Shown here: piece by piece, positions 9,046 through 17,182 of the stretch
Numbering within the stretch: position 1 is the stretch's first letter
Layout: the number at the start of each line of letters is the position of its first letter
NCBI GenBank assembly: GCA_001931875.2
Contig: MSJH02000503.1
Span: 1 to 17,182 of the forward strand
Length of the DNA: 17,182 nt
Reading direction: 5' to 3'
Source of the DNA: Byssochlamys sp. IMV 00236
Taxonomy: Eukaryota; Ascomycota; Eurotiomycetes; Eurotiales; Thermoascaceae
Made by a program: the position numbers and the translations under genes
Notes under the pieces: model-generated
Databases searched by the model: none
Told to the model about the DNA's origin: nothing
What the model saw: only the letters and a program-made list of their open reading frames with translations

Positions 9046-9226
9046 TTAAAACAGATTCACGTAAATACTACTGTCATGGTCACTCATTAATGGCTGTAAA
9101 CACACCTTACTATCTTTAGTTAAATGAATATGCCCTGTTTCTATTTGTTTTGTAGATCACTTCTTCGCAAATGCATAAACTACAGGAAGCATATTAGCTA
9201 CAGTGCAAAATCTGTCGAATTACGAC

Positions 9227-9467
9227 TCAGAGAGGGAATGCAACCGGACTATCGACACTAAAATCAATTTTTCGTTTACAAAGTTTATAATGCTTTACAA
9301 GAACTGAGAAAGCGTTTTCATTATCATCTATTTCTGAGTTGCATCTCTTTACAGCTCTAGATGTAGTTGAACAACTTCCTTTGTGCTTTCTTTTGGACGT
9401 GTTTACTGAACGTCCTAGAAGTAGCAAGTTGGCTTTGACAATCAGGGCAATTGAATTTGTCGTTCAT
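9227..9467 (-). pseudogene. frameshifted C2H2 zinc-finger ORF
   Basis: From ATG 9467 the minus strand reads MNDKFNCPDCQSQ then TFSKHVQKK. This is the first three ligands of a C2H2 finger (C-x2-C-x12-H). Immediately afterwards the frame fails. Ignoring a single G at 9386 puts a His exactly four residues after the first and continues into a 50-codon frame (KGSCSTTSRAVKRCNSE to DSPVAFPL, stop at 9227). The finger would then be C-x2-C-x12-H-x4-H, so the +1 shift looks like a real lesion or a sequence error. With the break ignored the protein is about 79 aa. Its family is not recognised beyond the finger. An acceptor-like T-run plus AG just upstream (about 9481) hints at an earlier exon. Confidence 0.5.
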
Positions 9468-9671
9468 CTTTTCAGCTACACTTTCTAAAAAAAACGCGAG
9501 TATTACATGCACCAAAAGCTAGATTAATGTTACAAGCACAGCTTATGATGTTCTCCAACAAGAGCTTTTGAATACGTGTCGTCACGTTAAACATGACTCT
9601 ATAAAAGTTCCCATCTTGGTTTGTTTCTTTTCAAGAAGAATAAGATAAAAAAGAAAAGAATTTATTTTTTA

Positions 9672-10082
9672 TTCAGCTTGATCAACAAAGAATCAAGATC
9701 AATCACGTTTAATTATGATGGCTTTTTTATGTACGGCCAGCTTGAAAAGGAACTGATTATCCCCTTGTTAAGTAAAAATATTGTCTTTACGTTAAGGTGA
9801 ATACAAGCTGCGAATATATACCTAACTGTAACATAGCTGACTATTTTGTTATGCATAAACAGAGCCTACGCAACTTACCCACGTGGTCATAACCACCTAG
9901 CTTCCCCTACTTGCCCTCCTTTTCTTACAACAGTAACTCTATTTTTTTTTTTAGCTGAAATCGGCCATATCGAATACGATCATTTTTCCTTTTTAGGAAA
10001 AACAGTGCGCAAAAGTAAAAAGATGTTAGAACATAACATAAAAAATCTGATGGGCAGCAATATTCTAGAAAAGGTCCAATAA
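9672..10082 (+). pseudogene. degenerate coding stretch, unknown product
   Basis: One reading frame covers about 136 codons with only two stops (TGA 9798, TAG 9834), which is few for such AT-rich DNA. Protein-like stretches include SITFNYDGFFMYGQLEKELI before the stops and TYPRGHNHLASPTCPP and GHIEYDHFSFLGKTVRKSKK after them. It ends at TAA 10080-10082. The piece between the two stops could be an intron (GTGAATAC..CTAAC..ACATAG). No family is recognised. It may be a relic of a mobile element or chance. Confidence 0.27.
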
Positions 10083-10335
10083 AAGGAAGAGAATTCTAGA
10101 TGAATTCCTTTAAGCAGCTTTTAATAAAGAAACTGAAAAGGGTGTCCTATGGTTACCCTTACATGCAATTATGCCTTCACATTTCTTGAAATCATTCATT
10201 TTCACGTAACACATCTCGTCAATATAGAGCAGCTAAATCAACGACGTCTAGGGACAAACGCCTATTTCAAAAACAGTCTGTAGTCTAACAAAATTTAAAG
10301 CGAAAGCTCTAAATTTTAATTCATTCTTGCCTTTA

Positions 10336-10728
10336 ATGATGATCGTCGATCCATCAATGGTCAACACTGTACAAGCACTCGTACACGTCATTTCTGCACT
10401 ACATGGTGCTTCTCTACTCTCTCTCTCTCTGCTTACCAATCTACTCTTGAAAGGAACCGTTGCTCATGATAGTTTATTAGCTGCTCTTCTGATGACAAAT
10501 TCAAACTCTGATACCAGTTGCCAGTTGCCAAAATCTTCATACATGTGTACAAGTTTATTGGCTGTCATAGCTTTGTATACAAAGCTGCCATACCCATATC
10601 ATCAAATATTCAAAGGCACAGTGTTGGCGATTTGTTTGGTTACACCAGTGACTGTGGCTGCAGATGTATTACCGATCTTGGTTACTAGGATAGTTGCTAC
10701 TCCCTATTCGATCATTGGCTATATTTAG
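10336..10728 (+). CDS. hypothetical hydrophobic protein
   Basis: Open frame of 130 codons from ATG 10336 to TAG 10728 with mixed codon use. It shows several hydrophobic segments: residues about 8-36 (VNTVQALVHVISALHG.. LLSLSLLTNLLL), 43-51, 68-79 (CTSLLAVIALYT) and 90-127, so a multi-pass membrane protein is possible. No signal for splicing is needed. It has no recognised motif, no clear promoter and lies in relic-rich DNA. It could be a fragment of a larger gene or a chance ORF. Confidence 0.33.
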   Translation: MMIVDPSMVNTVQALVHVISALHGASLLSLSLLTNLLLKGTVAHDSLLAALLMTNSNSDTSCQLPKSSYMCTSLLAVIALYTKLPYPYHQIFKGTVLAICLVTPVTVAADVLPILVTRIVATPYSIIGYI

Positions 10729-13132
10729 CCACAGTCAGTTTAGACATTGAGCTGCATTTATCTTTGCTTTTCACAAGCTAATATGAATAATAATCCTGAT
10801 TGAACAGATTCAGCCCCGCTCCTTGTCATTTACTAAACAATCCCTAATTGTTTTATTGATCAAAAGAAGCCACGTCTCTGTATAAACTCTTTATTCAGAT
10901 CAAGACTCCGAAAGAAGGCATATTATTAAAAGGTTGTATCAATGAGAACAAGAGTACGTCGAGGGTGACATATATGTCATGTAAGGAGGGATTTAAAAAA
11001 AAAAAACAGAAAAACTTGGCATTGATTATTGTCAAAGTCATTGAAGTATTGCTTAGCTGACCATTGGTAAATGACAAAAAGAAAAGGAGTAGTCATCAGT
11101 CAAGATATACGCGCTCCTTTCATAATGCCAAGGGAAGGACGCAGGGCTAGGCTCAATAACAGCATCAAAAGGGCTTTATTTTACAAAGATGGTTATTGAC
11201 AAACTTGGAGGTGCAGTCGAACGACGATTCCTAAGCATCTCCATGTGTTTAACACCAAGAGCTGCTTATTCTGTAGCGAAAAAATATAAAGAAAAGTGTT
11301 TAGTTTAGTGTTTAGGACTATGGTGAGTGTATGTATTATAATGTTATTCGTTTCATCTTCACAATCCAGTAAATGCTTAGCTGCTCTGAATAGCTTCTGC
11401 TCTTTTTTTCGAAATTAGTATCAATTTCCAAAACATCCTCCAGCTACAGCTCAAAAACCGATCCTTCCTTGGCATACTTCAAACCCCAGATATAGAGGCT
11501 TCTTTCTATCCGGTCAAAAGAGTGTTAAAATTGATATATATATGAGCACATATATGTACCATAGTACTGTATAAAATGGTATACCTGCTATTTGTGTAAT
11601 GAAGATCTTTATCTTGTAGAAAGTCTCAAGGGAACCAAATTAAAATTGATCAGCAACTGTCTTAGTCATTTATATATGTCGAAATGACCCTTATGATGAT
11701 CGAAGCTAATCTTGTCATTATCGGTGCAACCGTACAATGGACAAATCAGAATGTCGTTAAATACCCGACTCTCTAGACTCAAGCTTTTGACGAACGCAAT
11801 AGAAAATGTAACTATAAGGATGTCATTGGTATCGGGGTCTAGTTTGGAAGCATTTTGGTTAGATCAGATATTACCATGCTTTGAAAATGGTTTTCAAGAA
11901 AGCCGTACATGTGTCTCCTTCTTCATCAACGCCAGAACTTGGCTTTGGATTGAGCGCCTTTCTATATTTATCTAGGTCTATTTCATGAAAATAGTTCGAA
12001 ACCTACCGTTCCAATGTTCATTGTGTTAATGATAACACGATTATGATTGACTGTTTGTGATATAGCCACAATAATAATAACCAAGGGGATATAGTCTCTG
12101 TATAATTTCTTCATTAAGGACAAGGCTATTAAACACATCGTCATTTATATGTAATAAGATTACTTATGAATTGATTATGACGCGTCGTACGAATGTGCTT
12201 TGTGATATTGTTCATTCTTCAAGTCATAAGATGAATTGTATACAGGGTAAATACAACACTGTTTTCATTTTCTTCATGTATTTCATATGTGTGACTTTGA
12301 TAGCTATTTGATCATAAAATACAAATTAGTGCACATATTGAAGATAGATAGGACAAAAAGAAGCTTTTTGATCTAGGCCATTCTATTCTCAGTCACGCCT
12401 GACTGCTGCTCAAGCTACTACTCAAGATCATGTATTGTTTGTGCTTATTGAGGTCATCGTAAAGAGCCCTTGAGTTATCTTTGCATCATTTGATGAGTTG
12501 AGTGCCATTTTAAAAAATCTAGTTCAGGAACAGCATTTTTCTCTTTTTCTTCTCCTCTTTTAGGCAACTTAAACGGGAAATTCGTTTTCAGCCAAGTGCA
12601 GATCATCATGCAATTCTCTTTGATCCACTTGTTTTTTTTTATAGGTAATTTTGTATGAATTAGAACAACTTGTGTATATAATTTGCTATATGGTTTATCA
12701 CATTAATCATTAATGAAGCTGCTGATATTGAACTAGAAATTAAGGGGGAGGGGTAATCACATGATATCCCCCACTTTAAATCAAGATGGAGTTTTATGAT
12801 TAGGAGAAAATCAGTTTTAACTAAAGACACAAAGCTAAATTATTACCCAAACAGTACTTTTTTAGTCTTAATTTGGTTTCAAGGGAGGTGATCAAAAGAC
12901 TGATCAAGTTCACTTCAAAAAGTTGACCAATTGGAATTTTTAAAACTCGATCTCAATTTTTCGATTTTTGGAGAGAAGCAATTACAGTAAAAAAAGAAAA
13001 ATTTTTAAATGTTCATCTTTTTTTCTTTATTTCTTTCTTTTTTATTTTATAATTTATAATTTATAATTTATACATTTTTTTATATCTTACAAAAGATCTA
13101 CTATTAATACTCACAGTTTAAAGAAAAAAGTA
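10729..13132. other. gene-poor region with only fragmentary coding-like stretches
   Basis: About 2.4 kb without a convincing gene. Weak traces: 11123-11200 (MPREGRRARLNNSIKRAL.., short), an 87-codon frame at 11712-11975 with no recognisable features, and a frame at 12372-12560 with a single TGA (12471) followed in another frame by 12565-12645. The last 250 bases are AT-rich and hold a four-copy TTTATAA repeat (about 13045-13072) before the next gene. This is probably decayed mobile or duplicated DNA plus the promoter of the white-collar-2-like gene. Confidence 0.5.
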
Positions 13133-13443
13133 ATGAATAAGACAGCATGCGCTTGGACAATATTATCTTTGGATGATTTCAAATTTGTTTATATTCCTGC
13201 TTGTCTTGGGAAAATACATGTCACTCACGACTTGACGATTCAAGATATACTATTGAATTTATCTATATTTGATCTTATGCATCCAAATGAAGTTGAACTT
13301 GCAAAAGCTGATTTATTTAATTTTATCAAATTAAAAACCTTATCTGGTTCGATAACCCGATGTAGAATTAGATCATTAAAGAGTTATTTACAGACTGTCG
13401 TAAGTAAACCTCCTTTTTTTTGGGTTGAACAATTAAATTGATC

Positions 13444-13486
<43 letters not shown>

Positions 13487-14835
13487 GAAGAAGGATAAAA
13501 CCAATCCTGTAGATACTGTCTGGAATATTTTAGATTTAATTATCTATTCTGCAACAGAACACGCTGTCTTGGCTTTCTTTCATAACATTGGTATGAATAA
13601 TAAGGATGAACAAGTCGACATGTTCTAATAGATCTATAGATTTTGGTCATTATAAGCTAATAAAAGATTGGGAGATGACTTCATGCTGTAATATGGAAAA
13701 GAACGTCACCTTTTTACCAGAGGTAAAATGATCATTTCCCTTATAGATTGCAAGCACTCATCATTTCGAAAGGATGCGATAAACTTGATGCATTATTTAT
13801 CAACGACAGAACCTTGTACAAACACAACAGCAACCATTCCATTTCGCATGTTTCAAATAAAAGAGCACTCAACGGGAAAGGTTTTGTTTACTTGGCCATC
13901 CTTTGATCAAAATTCAACACAACTTATTCACCATATCGAATCAATCGTCAAGTCAATGTCACTTTATGAATTCAAAAGCTGTTCTTCTCTAGACAATAGC
14001 TTTCCTATCGACTCACGTACAAAGGTCCATCTGAGTAAGGAAAGTATATCCTGTACTCGTCACTTTTATGCAAGCAAAAAAATGGAGTTTAATCAACAGC
14101 TCTGTTACTTTGAGAGAATGGTCATTCCCTATGGTCTTATCGTATTCGAATCTTTTCAAGTCAGACCGGTCTCACCTACGACAACAACAACAACGCAGCA
14201 ATATACCAGTAGCTTTATACCTCAACTTTTAAAAGGTTTGTGTCCTTTTCTTTATATTTTCTCATTTGGCACTAAATAATTAAAAGGAAGAACCAGAATC
14301 AAATTCTCATTTCGATTATTCGTTAAGGCCAAGTCGTAGCTCAAGTACATCGGCAGATCATCAACAACGTAAGATCAGCAAAACTCCTTCTTTACCATTT
14401 ATCACCACTGCCTCTTCTTCGACTGGTTCAAGTCCAAACACGCCAACAACAACAGGAACAACCTTAACTGGTACCTCATTGTTTCAAAAGTTTCGAATAC
14501 AGCAAAATGATAAATCACCCCAACAGACGGTTGACAAGAGAAGAAAATTGGTAGAACAGCAATCATTGCAGTCATCCATATCAAGAATATCTGACATAAT
14601 TCCAAACAAGTACAACAAGGCTGAAACGGCAAATACTGTCAAAATCTGTGCTAGATGTCGCACGAACAATAGCCCTGAATGGAGAAGGGGTCCGGATGGA
14701 AGCAAAACGTAAGATAAATGATTATAATACTGACTCATCATGACATTTATATTTACTAGGTTGTGCAATGCCTGCGGTCTAAGATACGCAAGGTACAAAT
14801 CAAAACAGTGGAAGACCGCAGCGAACAGGAACTGA
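13133..14835 (+). CDS. wc-2: white-collar-2-like blue-light transcription factor (PAS plus GATA zinc finger)
   Basis: Proposed exons 13133-13399, 13488-13590, 13702-14235, 14291-14708 and 14760-14835 join in frame to 465 aa. Residues about 5-200 look like the PAS region of WC-2 proteins: start MNKTACAWTILSLDDFKFVY, RCRIRSLKSY, NILDLIIYSATEHAVLAFFHN, ERHLFTRGKMIISLIDC. A Ser/Thr/Gln-rich linker and a basic stretch (KRRKL) follow. The GATA finger is C421-x2-C424-x18-C443-x2-C446 (KICARCRTNNSPEWRRG..LCNACGLRYAR), with an intron inside the finger. In fungi WC-2 partners the photoreceptor WC-1 in a light-responsive DNA-binding complex; Mucoromycota usually carry several WC-2 copies. The weak point is the exon 2/3 boundary: the only frame-keeping acceptor found is AAAAG at 13701. 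The nearer acceptor at 13674 leads into TAA 13689. The exon 2 start could equally be 13491 or 13494. A damaged paralogue is possible. Confidence 0.78.
13444..13486. repeat. T25-A18 homopolymer palindrome in intron 1
   Basis: A run of 25 T is followed directly by 18 A (13444-13468 and 13469-13486), inside the first intron of the WC-2-like gene. The A-run ends at the likely 3' splice site. The pair is self-complementary over 18 bases. Confidence 0.95.
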
Positions 14836-14844
14836 CAGTTTTCT

Positions 14845-14859
14845 CACACACACACACAC
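14845..14859 (+). repeat. short CA microsatellite between two genes
   Basis: About seven CA units lie in the 126-bp gap between the WC-2-like stop and the prolyl-tRNA synthetase ATG. Confidence 0.9.
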
Positions 14860-14961
14860 TGGGCCTGACTCCGCCACCAAAAAAATTTTCGAAAATAAAA
14901 AAAATTGATCATCACACCGTACACAGAGCTTTTCTCTCTTTTTTTTTTCTTTATTTTATTC

Positions 14962-17168
14962 ATGGCTTCCAGTGACGCAGTTTTGGAAATACTTTCCAAA
15001 CTTTCCATCAACGTCGATCCTATCTCTCATGATCCTGTTCTTGACACCAAGACATGGGCTGAAAAGCTATCCAACTTGCAGACTCCTCAATACCAGACAA
15101 CAAAGACCTTGATTTTTAAGCCCAAGACAGCCAAGACAGCACCCGTCACTCCCGTTTTTGTAATTGCCCTTGACTCAACCGAGACAAACGCGACAGCACT
15201 TGGCAAGAAGCTTTCATTAAAGGATTTGCGTTTTGCCAGTGAGGACTTGCTCAAGGACACCTTCAAGACCCAAAAGGGTTCCGTCTCTCCCTTTGCCTTG
15301 TCCAACGTAGCCGAATTGAACAATGTCCATATCATCGTTGACGCCGCTGCCTTACAGACTACGGACTTGCTTGCTTTCCATCCTGCAACATCTGATAAGA
15401 CCATCTTCATTTCAGCTCAACAATTAAAGACATATTTATCATCTCTTGGAAAGGAATATGTCGAGGTGGACTTTAAGGCCCTTGCCGAGGCCAAGCCCGC
15501 TCCTAAGCCTGCCAAAGCTGCCCCTGCAAAGAAAGAAGGTAATTTTGATTGTTTTTATGTAGAGGGGGGCAGTACACTAAATATTTTTTCTCTCTTTATA
15601 CAGCCATTGTCAACAACAATGAAGAAGTGAATGCAATGGGTATTGGATGTAAGAAAGAAGAAGATTTCCCCAAATGGTACCAACAAGTATTGACCAAGAG
15701 TGAAATGTTGGAATACTATGATGTCTCTGGTTGTTACATTCTTCGTCCCTTAGCCTACAACATTTGGAAGGAGATCACCAACTTTTTCGATGGGGCCATT
15801 ACCGAGATGGGTGTTGAGGACACTTATTTCCCCATGTTTGTCTCCAACCGAGTCCTTCAGCGCGAAAAGGACCATATTGAAGGATTTGCACCTGAAGTCG
15901 CCTGGGTGACCAAGGCAGGTAACAGCGATCTAGAAGAACCTATCGCGATCCGTCCCACGTCAGAGACAGTCATGTACCCCTATTTTGCCAAATGGATTCG
16001 ATCTCATCGTGATTTGCCCTTACGTATCAACCAATGGTGTTCTGTCGTCCGTTGGGAATTCAAGCATCCTCAACCTTTCCTCCGTACACGTGAGTTCCTC
16101 TGGCAGGAAGGACACACGGCTCACTTGACCCTTGAAAGTGCCGATAAGGAGGTCAAGGAGATCCTCGACCTCTATGCTCAAGTCTACACTGACCTCTTAG
16201 CCCTCCCCGTTGTCAAGGGTGTCAAGTCCGACAAGGAACGTTTCGCAGGTGGTTACTACACGACGACGGTAGAAGGTTTTATCCCCACCACCGGTCGTGC
16301 CATCCAAGGCGGTACGTCTCACTGCCTGGGTCAAAACTTTAGCAAGATGTTCAACATCACCGTCGAGGATCCTAACGCTCCTCCTGGTGAGGAAGTACCC
16401 AAGATCCACGTCTGGCAAAACTCATGGGGTCTCTCTACTCGTACGATCGGTGTCATGGTCATGACCCACGGTGACGACAAGGGTCTTGTCTTGCCTCCTC
16501 GTGTTGCCCTTATCCAAACCGTTGTTGTTCCTTGTGGTCTCAGCGTCAAGTCCTCCAAGGAAGAAATCGACAGAATTTACGACGCCTGTGCCGATGTCGC
16601 CGCTCGTCTTAAGAAGGCCGGTATCAAGAGCAAGGCTGATCTCAGAGAAAATTATACCCCCGGCTTCAAGTTCAATCATTGGGAAATCCGTGGTATCCCT
16701 CTCCGTATTGAAATCGGTCCCAAGGATCTGCAAAAGAACCAGGTGTTCTGTGCCCGTCGTGATACCGGCGACAAGTTCTCCATCTCCTTGGATAACCTCG
16801 AACAAGGTGTCAAGGATTCGCTTGAAACAATTCAACAAGACATGTTTAAGAGAGCTAAGCAAAAGATGGATGAGTCTATTGTGCGTGTCAGCAAGTGGGA
16901 AGACTTTGTTCCTACCTTGAACCAAAAGAAGTTGCTCCTTGTTCCTTGGTGTAATCGTACCGAATGTGAAGACGATATCAAGGACCGTTCCGCTCGTGTT
17001 GCCTCTGAAGGTGAAGAGGAAGATGAACGTGCTCCTTCTATGGGTGCCAAGTCTCTCTGTAAGCCTTTTGAACAGCCTACTGAAGATCCTATTGTTCCTG
17101 GCGTGACAAAGTGTGTTGCTTGTGACCATGATGCTCAACACTTTATGCTCTTTGGTAGAAGTTACTAA
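14962..17168 (+). CDS. cytosolic prolyl-tRNA synthetase (eukaryotic/archaeal type)
   Basis: Two exons, 14962-15538 and 15604-17168, with a 65-base GT-AG intron splitting an Ala codon; 713 aa. The enzyme charges tRNA-Pro with proline using ATP in the cytosol. Residues about 1-170 form a YbaK/ProX-like (INS-type) N-terminal domain as in yeast ProRS (DLRFASEDLLK, GSVSPFALSN). An Ala/Pro/Lys-rich linker (AKPAPKPAKAAPAKKE) follows, ending at the intron. The class II core begins near residue 207 (FPKWYQQVL, DVSGCYILRP). It includes RPTSETVMYPYFAKW, motif 2 RWEFKHPQPFLRTREF around residues 342-357, HCLGQNFSKMF around 432 and motif 3 GLSTR with Arg about 472. An anticodon-binding domain comes next. 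The C-terminal domain carries Cys pairs (VPWCNRTEC; TKCVACDHD) and ends LFGRSY, the typical eukaryotic/archaeal terminus. The first ATG is preceded by a pyrimidine tract. Complete and apparently functional. Confidence 0.96.
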
Positions 17169-17182
17169 TTATCTGTAAAAAA

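Noticed and set aside
11712..11975. 87-codon plus-strand ORF
   Set aside because: It begins with a non-ATG codon, has no recognisable domain, and a different frame over the same bases looks equally protein-like; not enough to call a gene.
16422..17141. 239-codon minus-strand open frame
   Set aside because: It is antisense to the conserved core and C-terminus of prolyl-tRNA synthetase and arises from that gene's codon bias; it has no recognisable motif.
1..17182. tRNA, rRNA or CRISPR features
   Set aside because: No cloverleaf-like segment, rRNA core sequence or regularly spaced direct-repeat array was seen on either strand by eye.

Overview
The window looks like nuclear DNA of an early-diverging filamentous fungus, most likely Mucoromycota (Mucorales or a close relative). 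The evidence is AT-rich intergenic DNA, compact GT-AG introns of about 50 to 110 bases in every clear gene, a white-collar-2 type PAS/GATA light regulator, a eukaryotic-type prolyl-tRNA synthetase with an N-terminal YbaK-like domain, and relics of Fanzor-type (TnpB-related) elements. The assignment is by inference; no ribosomal or marker gene is present.

Layout. 1-490 is the left arm of a 490-bp inverted repeat. It carries the last ten codons of a small secreted-protein gene and the 5' end of a degenerate ORF. 401-2272 (+) is a decayed gene with split-RuvC and zinc-ribbon motifs, read here as a Fanzor-like RNA-guided nuclease relic. 3318-6257 (+) is an intact nine-exon gene for a PP4 regulatory subunit 1-like HEAT-repeat protein with a six-copy 9-residue repeat in its tail. 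6892-6570 (-) is a two-exon NDUFA4/MLRQ-type mitochondrial protein, convergent with it. 8355-7516 (-) is a second decayed ORF with the same 5' end as the left relic. 8266-8755 is the right arm of the inverted repeat, which runs into the 3' end of an intact small secreted-protein gene (8989-8723, -).

9227-13132 is gene-poor. It holds a frameshifted C2H2 finger remnant (-), a degenerate coding stretch, one hydrophobic ORF of 130 codons and about 2.4 kb with no convincing gene. 13133-14835 (+) is a five-exon white-collar-2-like gene. 126 bp further on, 14962-17168 (+) is a two-exon cytosolic prolyl-tRNA synthetase gene, complete just before the window ends.

The intact genes have unrelated cellular roles: phosphatase regulation, respiration, secretion, light signalling and translation. 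They do not form a cluster. The unusual content is the repeat-associated material. Two inward-facing relics share one promoter/5' end, and the left one keeps the D, E and D residues expected of a Fanzor nuclease despite stops and frameshifts. All exon boundaries were read by eye from splice signals and frame continuity and have not been tested against transcripts.
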